This document shows positions 1-8,897 of a stretch of 64,000 nucleotides of DNA, one piece after another. Position 1 is the first letter of the stretch. Every line of letters starts with the position of its first letter. The notes under the pieces are model-generated. The model did not search any database. It was not told the origin of the DNA and worked only from the letters and a program-made list of their open reading frames with translations. Source of the DNA: JBBBNV01 sp037137075 (GTDB lineage Bacteria > Bacillota > Bacilli > Paenibacillales > NBRC-103111); NCBI RefSeq assembly GCF_037137075.1, contig NZ_JBBBNV010000002.1:62001-126000 (forward strand), written 5' to 3'. The position numbers and the translations under genes are program-made.

Positions 1-64
1 CCGATATATGAAGCACCTTATCCGTTTCCGGGGTGAAGCGGATCGTGCATTTAGCGAAACTCAT
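1..64 (-). CDS. YheC/YheD-family spore-coat protein, 5' end only
   Basis: Only the first 21 codons are in the window. The start ATG is at 64-62 on the minus strand, with a GGGAGG ribosome-binding site about 9 bases upstream and inside the end of the preceding gene region. The peptide (MSFAKCTIRFTPETDKVLHI) resembles the beta-strand opening of YheD-type proteins and of the larger paralogue ending at 1190 (MAITKLTIQVMPAG). It starts 5 bases after the stop of the upstream family member, so the three genes look like one operon. The assignment rests on this short stretch and on context. Confidence 0.55.
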   Translation of the reverse strand, partial: MSFAKCTIRFTPETDKVLHIS

Positions 65-69
65 GTAGG

Positions 70-1173
70 CTACCCTCCCAGGTGTCTATCCAGAATATAG
101 CGGGCATATCGCAGCGGTTGAACGTGGGACAGCCAGTGGCTCTGTCGGTTGCTGAGCCGGGCGAAGGCGGACCTGCCTGGCTTCGAATTGCATTCCAGAA
201 TCCAGATGCGCCCCGTGCGGTCAATTCCAAAATCAAGCCCCAATTCGGCTATGGATGGGAAATGCTGCTCCAGATAAGGCGGAAGCAGCGCCGCCAGCTT
301 CTTCAACCGGCGAGTCAGCTTCTCCGCTTCTTGCGCTCCAAACTGCTCTGTCAGCTGCGCTTCAGCGTCTTCGGCTGTCCCGCCGCCATGAAGATTGGAG
401 GTGACGCTTCCGGCGGACCCGATTCGGGCGGCTATACCGCTTTCCTGCCAGCGGCCGTGCCGGTTTTTTTGAACGAGCACACGGATATCGTAGACGCGTC
501 CGTCTGCAGCGGCGAGATCCAGATACGGCTGGATCAAGTAAGCGCGGCGCCCTGTAAATCGGGGAAGCCAGTGCGCCAGCTCAGTCTGGCTCCCAAATTG
601 CATTTGCACCGTCCGTCCGATCCGGTCCCGTCCGCCGGCTTCGAACCGTCCGTCCGGGGTTCTGGCAATCCGCAGGGCTCCGCGTCCCTGCGAGCCTCCG
701 GCCGGCTTTAGGAACAGGACCTGCTCCCGCTTGAGGCGCGCCAGCACCCGGGCGGCGCTGTCCAGGCGCTCGGTCGGCGGCAGATACGGCGCAAAGTGGC
801 GATTGCGGCCAAGCAGCTGCTGAATGTCCCATTTGCCGGCCAGCCTGCCGCCCATAATCCGCACAGAGCGGGATTCAAGCCTTGCGATACAAGCACGGTG
901 CGTCCGCAGTGCATCGGCGGTTGTGAAGAAGCCGCGGTCATACACTACGCTTGGCAGCGGATACGTCCGCCGAATCCACTGCGCCGACTTGGAATCATAT
1001 TCATATCCCTCTGCATGGTGTGCAGACCAATCGATGTCCGAGGGGCGAAATACATAAATGCCCATCCCCATGGCCGCGCCTATCCGGCATAGACGCATCA
1101 GAAACCGACGGCTGCCGAAGGGCGGGCTGCCGCTCCTGGGGCTGACCAGTACCCCGACATATTGCTGCAGCAT
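70..1173 (-). CDS. YheC/YheD-family endospore coat-associated protein (ATP-grasp fold)
   Basis: A 367-residue protein of the YheC/YheD family, whose Bacillus members are spore-coat-associated and have an ATP-grasp-like fold; the substrate is unknown. ATP-grasp features are visible: the nucleotide-binding strand FLKPAGGSQGRG near the middle, YDIRVLVQKN, and the metal-site segment ELGLDFGIDRTGRIWILECNS near the C-terminus. The ATG at 1173 is preferred to the TTG just before it because GGAAGAG lies about 7 bases upstream of that ATG. It is the second gene of a minus-strand tandem set. It is close to the YheC length (about 360 residues), whereas the upstream paralogue is of the longer YheD size. 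Expression during sporulation is inferred from the family, not seen directly. Confidence 0.85.
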   Translation of the reverse strand: MLQQYVGVLVSPRSGSPPFGSRRFLMRLCRIGAAMGMGIYVFRPSDIDWSAHHAEGYEYDSKSAQWIRRTYPLPSVVYDRGFFTTADALRTHRACIARLESRSVRIMGGRLAGKWDIQQLLGRNRHFAPYLPPTERLDSAARVLARLKREQVLFLKPAGGSQGRGALRIARTPDGRFEAGGRDRIGRTVQMQFGSQTELAHWLPRFTGRRAYLIQPYLDLAAADGRVYDIRVLVQKNRHGRWQESGIAARIGSAGSVTSNLHGGGTAEDAEAQLTEQFGAQEAEKLTRRLKKLAALLPPYLEQHFPSIAELGLDFGIDRTGRIWILECNSKPGRSAFARLSNRQSHWLSHVQPLRYARYILDRHLGG

Positions 1174-1189
1174 CAAATCTCTTCCTTTC

Positions 1190-2563
1190 TTAGAATCCGG
1201 CCAGGAAGCGTGAATACAGCAGAAGCTGCTTCACAGAAGGACGGATTTTGCTTTCGGTCAGCGGGGTATTGTCATTTTTGGACGGCTTGGAGTTCACCTC
1301 GAGCAGCCAGACCCGGCCGTTCGTATCGACAGCAAGATCGATGCCCAGCTCGCCGAAATGGCCTTTGATCTGCGTCTCAATACCGCGGGCAATATCTAGC
1401 GCTGCTTTACGAAGATGAAGGTAAACCGATTTCTTTTGGCCGGATGGCAGATTGGAGCCCTGGATAGCCTGCTTGACGGAGGTGACCGCCCCGCCGCGGG
1501 CAATATTGGACACAAAATGATTGGCGCCGGCAATCCGCCCCACGACCGAGGTGACCGCCCAGGCGCCTTGTTCGCCCCGGTGGACCAGCGCCCGGAAATC
1601 GACCGGCCTGCCGTGAACAGCAATCAGGCGAAGCCCTTGCTGGATTTGGTATTTACGCTGCCTCATTTTCCCGGAAATCAGCGCATACACTTTCGATAAA
1701 CTCGGATAGCTCTGCCGGACCGTTCCGTTCACATTTGTAAAATGGCAGACGTAGCTGCCGCCCGGCAGCTTGCTGATCTTGATAATGCCCTTTCCCAAGC
1801 TCCCGGTGATAGGCTTCAAAAACACAGTGGCATATTTGCTGCACATGGAGCTGAGCATGCCTGCGTTCCGGAACAAGTGTGATTCGGGCATCAGGCGCGA
1901 CAATCCGTTTGCCTGGCGCAGCGCGTCGAATACCTCCGTCTTGTTCAAATACTTCTCATTAAAGACACTCGTGTTGTACCGTGATTTCACTTCCCTCAGA
2001 AACTGCTGGACGCTGGGTTTATTATCCAGCTTGCGGGAGGTCAGGCGATTGTAGATCACATCCGGAATCGGAAACGAGCTTTTACGCCATCTGCCATGGT
2101 AGCTCCAGCCTGAGATCGTCAGCAGATTGGAAGCGGCGATATCGCTGGCGGTGAAGAAGAACACCGCGCCGCCCAGATGCCGGCAGCCGTCAGTAAGCTC
2201 ATTGCAGAACGCGGTGTTATCGCTAAACGGCTTATCCGGCGAATTGGCATGTACCCTGCTGACCATGACGCCGATCAGGGGCCCGATGATGATTGTGCGT
2301 GAAGAAGGCTTGATTTGCAGACACAGTGTTTGACCGTGATGGACACCGAGCCGTGCGGCAAGCGCCTGATTCACACGCATTCCTTCCAGTTTAGCCGCAG
2401 AAATAATTTTAATCTGCTGTTTTGCGGAACCGAAATGGAGCACCATGGACGAATTTCCTGGAAGCTTCCACTTTTTCATGAACCGTTCGCCGAGAACGAC
2501 CGTTTTCTCATCGAGCAGGCCGCCCGCAGGCATCACTTGAATCGTTAATTTGGTAATGGCCAT
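1190..2563 (-). CDS. YheC/YheD-family endospore coat-associated protein (ATP-grasp fold), long form
   Basis: A 457-residue YheD-length paralogue of the next gene. An N-terminal beta-rich domain of about 190 residues (opening MAITKLTIQVMPAGG) precedes an ATP-grasp-like domain with FLKPITGSLGKG, DFRALVHRGEQ and GELGIDLAVDTNGRVWLLEVNSK motifs. The reading frame stays open 64 codons further upstream, but the ATG at 2563 has AAGGAG 7 bases before it and matches the usual family N-terminus. The gap to the following gene is 16 bases, so co-transcription is likely. On the minus strand upstream of the start, CATATGATG occurs twice within about 60 bases. The copy nearer the gene could serve as a -10 for a mother-cell sigma factor, but this is only a resemblance. 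Confidence 0.87.
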   Translation of the reverse strand: MAITKLTIQVMPAGGLLDEKTVVLGERFMKKWKLPGNSSMVLHFGSAKQQIKIISAAKLEGMRVNQALAARLGVHHGQTLCLQIKPSSRTIIIGPLIGVMVSRVHANSPDKPFSDNTAFCNELTDGCRHLGGAVFFFTASDIAASNLLTISGWSYHGRWRKSSFPIPDVIYNRLTSRKLDNKPSVQQFLREVKSRYNTSVFNEKYLNKTEVFDALRQANGLSRLMPESHLFRNAGMLSSMCSKYATVFLKPITGSLGKGIIKISKLPGGSYVCHFTNVNGTVRQSYPSLSKVYALISGKMRQRKYQIQQGLRLIAVHGRPVDFRALVHRGEQGAWAVTSVVGRIAGANHFVSNIARGGAVTSVKQAIQGSNLPSGQKKSVYLHLRKAALDIARGIETQIKGHFGELGIDLAVDTNGRVWLLEVNSKPSKNDNTPLTESKIRPSVKQLLLYSRFLAGF

Positions 2564-3065
2564 GACCAGTCTCCTTATTGGCACCATCATATGGGTTCTC
2601 GTGGAGTAGACTAATGCATCATATGAGGACATATTTGCCTTGGTGCTTGACCGATAGGAGACGCTCCGGCCGTAAAGCCAGGCTGGGCGCGGGATTGGGC
2701 GGATGTCACGGGTCACAGAAACGTGTGTGGGCAGAATGTGTTTTGGAGGTGTCAAAAGTTTATGCCGTACGCTTTCATAAAAAGGCGGCGACTAACGAAG
2801 GAGGCAGGGAGGCAGGGAGTCATCGGGAAAGCGAAGGGCTTCGGGGGGAAGGGCAAGGGGCATCTAGAGGAGACGTTTCTGAAGCTGGTAAGGACAGCCG
2901 AGCATACGAAACTCCAGGCGGCCGTACTGCGCGCAGTTCCCGGCGCGGTTTTTGCTGTCGTGTCGGCGGTTGACCGGCCACATCTAGAGCTGATAACGCG
3001 AATCAGGCCTTGCTGCAGCCGACATCTGATTGACCCCTGTCATGTCACATTACACTGAGCGCAGT
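2564..3065. other. Intergenic stretch without a convincing gene
   Basis: About 500 bases between the divergently placed YheD-like gene and the terminator of the Aas-like gene. Two plus-strand reading frames run through it. The better one starts at ATG 2762 with GGAGG 12 bases upstream and gives about 98 residues rich in Arg, Gly and Lys, ending at 3058. It shows no recognisable motif and its composition looks like translated G+C-rich spacer, so it is not called as a gene. The left 100 bases probably hold the promoter of the spore-coat operon on the minus strand. Confidence 0.4.
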
Positions 3066-3114
3066 GTAAAAAAGTGCCGTTCTCCCGCCGATGCGGCGGG
3101 AGGCGGGCACTTTG
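3066..3114 (-). terminator. Rho-independent terminator of the Aas-like gene
   Basis: On the minus strand a long G+C-rich hairpin (arms containing CTCCCGCCG and CGGCGGGAG, extended by AAGTGCC/GGCACTT) is followed by six T residues. It lies about 90 bases past the stop of the acyltransferase/acyl-ACP synthetase gene. Confidence 0.75.
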
Positions 3115-3201
3115 CTTCGATCAGCGATGGACATTGGGGGATACCTAAATAACTGATTCGCCCGCAGCCGGGCGGAGCGTTCCTCAGTCGGAATGCTTCC
3201 G

Positions 3202-5406
3202 TTAAGATTGCTCCGCCCAGGCCCTCAGAGTGACGTAGTCGGTCTTGCCGCTGCCGAGCAGCGGAAGCTGATCCACATACAGAATACGGGCCGGGAGCAG
3301 GAGCAGGGAGTGCCCGCTTGAGTTCAAATACCCCGCCAGCTGTTCCCGGGTGAAGCTGCTGTCTGTACTGAACAGTACAATCCGTTCGCCTTTGCGGCCA
3401 TCGGCTGTATTTACTGCCGCGAACCCGCCGCTGTCGCTGCGGCGCTTGGCCCGCACGGCTGTGCTGCCGCCTGAGGACTGGACGTGAGCAGCAGCACCTG
3501 CCGTGAGCTCTAGGCTTTGCGAAGCTGGCGCCGTCTCGGCGGCCTTCTGAGCCAGCTCCTCCACCAGGTTGAGGGATACCATCTCTCCCCCGATTTTGGC
3601 AAAACGCTTCAAGCGCGCTAGGATGGTCAGGAAGCCCTGCTTGTCGATTTCGACTACGTCACCGGTTGAATACCAATCGCCGGCAGGCACGAAGCCTTGG
3701 CCATGAATAAGATAGCCCTTCATGACATTCGGCCCCTTTACGAGCAGGTTTCCACCGCCGGTGATGCCCTCTACCGGCTCCAGCATAGCGGCCATTCCTG
3801 GCAGCAGCCGTCCCACGGAGCCTTTACGGTAAGCCAGTGGTGTATTCAGCGCAAGAATCGGAGCTGTCTCCGTTATGCCATAGCCCTCCATGATGCGGAT
3901 TCCGAATTTATCGAACCACATGTCGCGAACCTCCGGCTTCAGCTTCTCGGCGCCTGCAAACACATACCGGAGGGAGAAGAAATCATACGGATGCGCTGTC
4001 CGGCCGTAGCCGGATAAAAAGGTGGACGTGCCGAACAGGATCGTTGTGCGGTCCTCATAGCTGAGCTCGGGAATCATTCTGTAGTGCAGCGGGCTAGGGT
4101 ACAGGAACGTTTTGCATCCGCTTAGAAGCGGCAGCAGCGTCCCCGCAGTCAGGCCAAAGCTGTGGAACATCGGCAGGGCATTCAGCATCCGGTCCTTCGG
4201 TGTTAAATCAATAAGACACAAGGACTGCTGGATGTTGGCATAGATGTTATCGTGGGACAGCACCACACCTTTGGGCTTGCTTTCACTGCCGGAGGTAAAC
4301 AAAATAATTTCCCTTGGCCCGTCAGCGGATCGAACGCCAAGGAGGTAGCTGGCCAAGGCTCCAAGCTGGTCACCCAGGCCGACCTCCGTCTTCACATCCT
4401 CCAAATAAACAATCCGCACTCTTAAGTCGAGCGCTTCCATGAGCGGCTGCAAGCGCCCTTTTTCTACGAACTGCCGGGATGTAAGCACTGTTTGTACACC
4501 GGCGGTTTCACAGGCATCGCATATATTTTGCGAGCCGGCGGAGAAATTGAGAATGGCCGGTGTTTTGCCGAGCCTGGCCAGTGCCAGCAGAGCGGCGACA
4601 TGGGCAATCGAGCTTGGCAGGAGCAGAGCTACGGAGGTTTCTCCCTGCAGTCTTGCCTTCAGCCGGCCGGCCAGAGCATATACCGTCAGAAGCAGCTTCC
4701 GGTACGTAATGTTCCCATGGATATCCCGGCAGATGACCGTACTGCTGCCATGCTTGCGGCTGGCGGCAAGCACCTCATCAAATAGCTGGACGCCGGTTTT
4801 CAGCCGGCTGGCGGCGAGATGCTCCTGCAGCATACGCAGAATCCGGTCCGAAGCCTCTTCTTTTTGACGGCGCATCGGCATCGTCTCATCACGTCTGAGC
4901 TTGAATGAATCCCCAATATGAATGTGAATTTGCGGAAACCAGCGGCTTTTCACTTTATCCTGAATGTAGGAGAGCTTGGATCGCTCAGCCCCGTCAATAA
5001 TAATCGGATACAGCGCTGCACCGGTTTTGAGCGCGATGTAGCCCGCCCCTTGATATACCTTCATCAGACCTCCGGTCACCGTAATTCGCCCTTCCGGAAA
5101 CAGCACCAGCGGCACACCGCTGTTCATGGTCCGGACCATTTGCCGGACGGAATACGGGTTCAGCGGGTCCACAGTAACATGCTTGCGCAGCCCGACAAGC
5201 AGCTTGAACCGGCGGGCAATGTCCGTATTGACGACAAAGGTGACCTCTTCCGGCAAATACAAGGCCAGCAGGGCCGCATCCAGCAAAGAAACATGGTTGG
5301 GCAGCAGGAGCGTCCGCTGATCAAATCGGAGCTTTTCCAGGCCGTGAACACGCAGGCGGAACAGGGTGCCAAGCAACAATCGAGCCAGGGCGAGGATGAA
5401 ACGCAC
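3202..5406 (-). CDS. aas: Bifunctional acylglycerophospholipid acyltransferase / acyl-ACP synthetase (Aas type)
   Basis: A 734-residue fusion with the architecture of E. coli Aas (719 residues), which re-acylates lysophospholipids at the membrane. Residues 1-200 are a PlsC-type acyltransferase with the HX4D motif (H38, D43) and a FPEGR block. From about residue 210 onward is an AMP-binding adenylate-forming domain with the P-loop-like FTSGSESKPKG near residue 370 and an EGYGITET block. The start is GTG at 5406: AGGAGG lies 8 bases upstream and no in-frame ATG precedes it. Residues of about 630-680 form a Ser/Gly/Ala/Arg-rich low-complexity stretch before the C-terminal subdomain, which normal adenylating enzymes lack. 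The gene stands alone with its own terminator. An alternative is a long-chain acyl-CoA ligase fused to PlsC; the domain order is certain, the substrate is not. Confidence 0.85.
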   Translation of the reverse strand: MRFILALARLLLGTLFRLRVHGLEKLRFDQRTLLLPNHVSLLDAALLALYLPEEVTFVVNTDIARRFKLLVGLRKHVTVDPLNPYSVRQMVRTMNSGVPLVLFPEGRITVTGGLMKVYQGAGYIALKTGAALYPIIIDGAERSKLSYIQDKVKSRWFPQIHIHIGDSFKLRRDETMPMRRQKEEASDRILRMLQEHLAASRLKTGVQLFDEVLAASRKHGSSTVICRDIHGNITYRKLLLTVYALAGRLKARLQGETSVALLLPSSIAHVAALLALARLGKTPAILNFSAGSQNICDACETAGVQTVLTSRQFVEKGRLQPLMEALDLRVRIVYLEDVKTEVGLGDQLGALASYLLGVRSADGPREIILFTSGSESKPKGVVLSHDNIYANIQQSLCLIDLTPKDRMLNALPMFHSFGLTAGTLLPLLSGCKTFLYPSPLHYRMIPELSYEDRTTILFGTSTFLSGYGRTAHPYDFFSLRYVFAGAEKLKPEVRDMWFDKFGIRIMEGYGITETAPILALNTPLAYRKGSVGRLLPGMAAMLEPVEGITGGGNLLVKGPNVMKGYLIHGQGFVPAGDWYSTGDVVEIDKQGFLTILARLKRFAKIGGEMVSLNLVEELAQKAAETAPASQSLELTAGAAAHVQSSGGSTAVRAKRRSDSGGFAAVNTADGRKGERIVLFSTDSSFTREQLAGYLNSSGHSLLLLPARILYVDQLPLLGSGKTDYVTLRAWAEQS

Positions 5407-5639
5407 ACCGAACTCCTCCTTTTACATGCATCCATTAGTTACATTGTAAGGGTTTCCGAATCAAATAACATCACCATTTCGCCACATTAAGGAAAGTTTA
5501 AGATTGATCATGATTTCGAAAGAAATGGTCCTGGTCTGGCCCGGACGGCCGGATTTGTCCGACAGCAGACGTTTTATTCATATATTTCCATCCGGACTCA
5601 TACCTTTGTAGAAAAGCTATGAAGCGAGGAGAGAGGCTA

Positions 5640-5942
5640 GTGAAACCGCTGCATCATGTTATTTATTTGCTGGTTGCGTTGGCAATGCTCGCATATGCCG
5701 TACCCAAGCTGGACTTAGGCCAAGGGGCATGGATAGTGACCTTATTCGGCATCGTCTGGATTGGGCTGGCCCTGATGGTCATTGCGGCTCATTTGCACCG
5801 CTTGCTCGGGGTGGATGAAGAGACGGCGAAGGAACTGACCCGGGTCAAAAAAATGCGCCGGCTTCGCCAGGAGCAAGTACTGGAGCAGACGGCAACACGC
5901 TTGCTGAGTAAAAAGAAGTCATCCAGCTCCTCCAGCCGTTGA
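5640..5942 (+). CDS. Small two-TM membrane protein of unknown function
   Basis: About 100 residues with two hydrophobic helices (roughly residues 5-22 and 29-48), then a basic cytoplasmic tail with several Lys/Arg clusters that ends in a run of serines (SSSSSSR). The GTG at 5640 is favoured because GAGGAGAG lies 7 bases upstream; an in-frame ATG at 5619 has no ribosome-binding site. No family is recognised. It is flanked by the divergent aas gene and an inverted repeat that probably terminates it, so it appears monocistronic. Confidence 0.6.
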   Translation: MKPLHHVIYLLVALAMLAYAVPKLDLGQGAWIVTLFGIVWIGLALMVIAAHLHRLLGVDEETAKELTRVKKMRRLRQEQVLEQTATRLLSKKKSSSSSSR

Positions 5943-5969
5943 CGGACCCGGAGAAGGCCAATAGGGAAA

Positions 5970-6010
5970 AGGGCTAGCGGCGAGCTTCCGAGGGAGACGC
6001 GCTAGCCTTA
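5970..6010 (+). terminator. Probable terminator after the small membrane protein
   Basis: An inverted repeat with arms GGCTAGCG and CGCTAGCC around an 18-base loop lies 30 bases after the stop. The following T tract is weak (TTATATT), so its strength is uncertain. Confidence 0.5.
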
Positions 6011-6107
6011 TATTCGTTTGCGAACCGATGGATTAGAACCAATACAGATGTAATCAAGAACGGCTCGATTCAACGGCTTCCTTTTTTCGAATCCAGGATG
6101 GAAAAGG

Positions 6108-6136
6108 TTTAGATCTCGATTAACACAAGGTATAAT
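6108..6136 (+). promoter_or_regulatory. Sigma-A-type promoter of the LuxR/MalT-type regulator
   Basis: A perfect -10 TATAAT at 6131-6136 is preceded, 17 bases away, by TTTAGA as a -35. It lies about 45 bases before the first residues conserved in MalT-type proteins, so transcription would start very close to the coding region. Confidence 0.55.
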
Positions 6137-6180
6137 GTAGGAATAATGATTTACAACCAGATTCGAGGTGCCGGAACATC

Positions 6181-8700
6181 ATTTTAATTACCAAACTTCA
6201 TATCCCGCCATTGCGGCGCGATGGACTGATCGAACGATCGACGGTGGCGAAGCTGTTGAATGAAGGGCTCAAAAGCAAGCTCACGGTGATAACGGCTCCA
6301 GGAGGGTACGGCAAGACGACAGCCTTAAATCAATGGTTGCAGCAGACCGGCCTGGCTGCTGTTTGGGTTTCTCTGGATGCCCAGGATAATGATCTGCTCC
6401 AGTTTTGGAGTTATACGCTTGCGGCTGCAGGCAGTATACGTCCCGATTTGGCCGATGCTGTGAGTCCGTATCTATCCTCGCTTAAATCGGGAGCCTTTGC
6501 CCTGTTTATTACAGCTATGCTTCATGAGCTTAACGCTTCATCGGATGAAATGGTCATTGTGTTTGACGATTATCATTCGATTGAGCTTGCCTCCATCCAC
6601 GCATCGGTGGCCTATTTTCTCGCGCATATGCCCGCTCATATTCACCTCTACATCGCGAGCCGGGCCGAAATGCCCTTTCCTGCAGCAAGGCTGCAGACGA
6701 CCGGACAGCTAGTGAAACTCACGGTTCAGGATTTGCGGTTTCAGCTCGAAGAGGGAATTCGTTACTTTCAGGACTGCATGGGATTGTCACTGTCGGCAGA
6801 TCAGGTAGCCAAGCTGGTCAACCGCACGGAGGGCTGGATCAGCGGACTGCATCTTGCGGCCATTTCACTTCGAAAAGGCGGCAATTATTCTGAATTTATC
6901 CGCGTGTTTGGCGGGGAACACCGCAGTATATCCGATTATCTGTTTCAGGAGGCTTTTAGTCTTCAGTCCGAAGAGATCCAGGATTTCCTCCTGAAAACCG
7001 CGATCCTGGACAGGATGAACGGTCCGTTGTGCACGGCCGTTACCGGACAGGCCGGAAGTCAGGCGCTGCTCGAAACACTGGAGCATCAGAACCTGTTTAT
7101 CATCCCCCTGGATGACCGGCGGGAATGGTATCGTTATCATCATTTGTTTTCTGAGTTTCTGCGAAAGCTCTTTCGGCAGAGTAACACCATCCGGTCGAAG
7201 GAATTGCATGTCAGGGCGGCCCGTTGGCTGGAGGAACACGGATTGATAGACGAAGCGGTGGAGCAATTGTTCGGGGAAGGGCTTCATTCCGAAGCCAGCA
7301 TCTTGCTGGAAAAGCATCTGCGAAGCCTTCATGTGAAGAGAGGGGTACTTTACCGCTGGTTGCGCGAGCTGCCGGAATCCTGTCTGGCAGAGAAGCCGGG
7401 AATTCAGTTTCTGTATGTCAAAGTGATGGTGGAATACAATGAAATGGAGCTGGCGGAAGCGAGACTCCGTTTCATGGAAGAACGACTTTCGGAGCCGGAG
7501 TGGAAGCCATACACGGAGAACGTTTTTTATGTGTCCGCACTGGTTTCTTTCTACAGGAGAGACTTTCGACTAGCCGATGAATACCTGGAGAAGTTTGATC
7601 GGCAAACACCGGAAGGCAGCTATATTCAGATGATTGAAGGAAATTCGTATTCCATCAATTACGATACGCTGCTGTGCTTCTTCAATGATTTACATGAGGC
7701 AGAGAGGTTCTTCTACAAATGGACGAACATATGGGGGGCAAGAGAGAATTACCCTGCTGCCGGATATCAACTCGTTACTTATGGTTTGCTGTTATATGAA
7801 TGGAATCGCCTGGAAGAGGCTGAGGCTTATGTGGAAAGGGCACTGGAGTCCAATTGCATGCAGCACTATGCCATTATTCAGGTAAGGGCCGCTAGAATTG
7901 CTGCGCTGATTTGTCAGGCCAAGGGGGATTGGGCCCAAGCGTTAGCTTTGCTGGATCGGGTCAAGCTCAAGATCCATTCAGCGGACAAACGTATTTTTAT
8001 GAGCATGATCGAGGCCGAGAAGGCGTATTTGTCACTTAGGAACGGCTCTTTCGACGAGCGTTGGCTGCAAACATGCGGCATCCAGTCTACCGATACGATC
8101 CCGCTCGGTTCAATCAGAGAATATCTTCATTTGGCCAGGGCGTTGACGGAGTGCGGTAGAGTGGACGAGGCGTTGCGCCTGCTCGAACAGTTGTATCGCA
8201 TTGGCGATGAGAATGATTGGACATGGGATAAGGTCAAGATATCCATTTTGCAAAGTGTGGTTATGTATCGCAAGGGGGAGCTGATGAAATCTGTCGAGAA
8301 GCTGGAAACTGCGCTCCGGTTGGCTGAACCGGGGAGATACATCCGCAGCTTCGTAGATGAAGGCCCGCCAATGGCGGAGCTGCTGCGCGAATACCTCAGG
8401 CTAAGGAAGCTCAACCCGACCCGGAAGTCTGCGGAAGTATCCATGCGCTATGTCAGAGAATTGCTTCTAACCATGACAGATCACAGGAAGAAGCGCGGAA
8501 GCGCGGACTCCCTGTTGACCAAACAGGAATTAAACATTTTACGGATGATTGAAGTCGGGCTGTCGAATAAACAGATTGCCGATGAGCTTCAAATTTCAAC
8601 CGAAACGGTAAAGGGCCATCTGAAAAGCACATACCGGAAATTGGATGTGAACAACAGAGTACAGGCACTGAGGCAAGGCAAGGAATTGAAATTGTTGTAG
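6181..8700 (+). CDS. MalT-type LuxR-family ATP-dependent transcriptional regulator (LAL)
   Basis: A roughly 840-residue one-component regulator of the LAL (large ATP-binding LuxR) class. A STAND-type NTPase domain comes first: Walker A APGGYGKTT near residues 38-46 and a Walker-B-like VIVFDDYHSI. A long helical TPR-like region follows, then a C-terminal LuxR helix-turn-helix (residues 778-835, with LTKQELNILRMI and NKQIADELQISTETVKGH). The start is unclear. The only canonical codon is a TTG at 6211, but the family signature TKLHIPP is encoded in frame just upstream, so initiation probably occurs at ATT 6181 or the adjacent ATC 6178, 7-10 bases after GAGGTG. A terminator separates it from the large SLH protein downstream, its likely target by position. 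Confidence 0.83.
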   Translation: MLITKLHIPPLRRDGLIERSTVAKLLNEGLKSKLTVITAPGGYGKTTALNQWLQQTGLAAVWVSLDAQDNDLLQFWSYTLAAAGSIRPDLADAVSPYLSSLKSGAFALFITAMLHELNASSDEMVIVFDDYHSIELASIHASVAYFLAHMPAHIHLYIASRAEMPFPAARLQTTGQLVKLTVQDLRFQLEEGIRYFQDCMGLSLSADQVAKLVNRTEGWISGLHLAAISLRKGGNYSEFIRVFGGEHRSISDYLFQEAFSLQSEEIQDFLLKTAILDRMNGPLCTAVTGQAGSQALLETLEHQNLFIIPLDDRREWYRYHHLFSEFLRKLFRQSNTIRSKELHVRAARWLEEHGLIDEAVEQLFGEGLHSEASILLEKHLRSLHVKRGVLYRWLRELPESCLAEKPGIQFLYVKVMVEYNEMELAEARLRFMEERLSEPEWKPYTENVFYVSALVSFYRRDFRLADEYLEKFDRQTPEGSYIQMIEGNSYSINYDTLLCFFNDLHEAERFFYKWTNIWGARENYPAAGYQLVTYGLLLYEWNRLEEAEAYVERALESNCMQHYAIIQVRAARIAALICQAKGDWAQALALLDRVKLKIHSADKRIFMSMIEAEKAYLSLRNGSFDERWLQTCGIQSTDTIPLGSIREYLHLARALTECGRVDEALRLLEQLYRIGDENDWTWDKVKISILQSVVMYRKGELMKSVEKLETALRLAEPGRYIRSFVDEGPPMAELLREYLRLRKLNPTRKSAEVSMRYVRELLLTMTDHRKKRGSADSLLTKQELNILRMIEVGLSNKQIADELQISTETVKGHLKSTYRKLDVNNRVQALRQGKELKLL

Positions 8701-8756
8701 AAGCGATTATTTTATTATGAATATGGACATGGTGTCTATCCCCCCTTTTTTATTTC

Positions 8757-8788
8757 GATCCCCCCCAATACGGGGGATTTTTTTTTGT
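8757..8788 (+). terminator. Rho-independent terminator after the LuxR/MalT-type gene
   Basis: A short strong hairpin with C-rich and G-rich arms (ATCCCCC/GGGGGAT) is followed by nine or more T residues, about 60 bases after the stop codon. Confidence 0.85.
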
Positions 8789-8801
8789 AGAAATCGTTCT
8801 A
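8788..8801. promoter_or_regulatory. Palindrome upstream of the SLH protein gene
   Basis: TAGAA-N4-TTCTA forms a short inverted repeat directly after the terminator and about 95 bases before the start of the surface-protein gene. It could be an operator, but it is short enough to arise by chance. Confidence 0.25.
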
Positions 8802-8897
8802 TAGTAGTACAAGAAGCGTCAAAAACGGACAGAAAGAGCCGAAATGTGCGTTGCATGCGGTGTCCGTTGCAAAAATCGCGAAGATGGGGGAAGAGAA

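Noticed and set aside
2578..3058. Two plus-strand frames of 111-131 codons in the spacer beside the spore-coat operon
   Set aside because: Basic, low-complexity translations without motifs; the ribosome-binding site of the better one is 12 bases away. Mentioned only as an open possibility.
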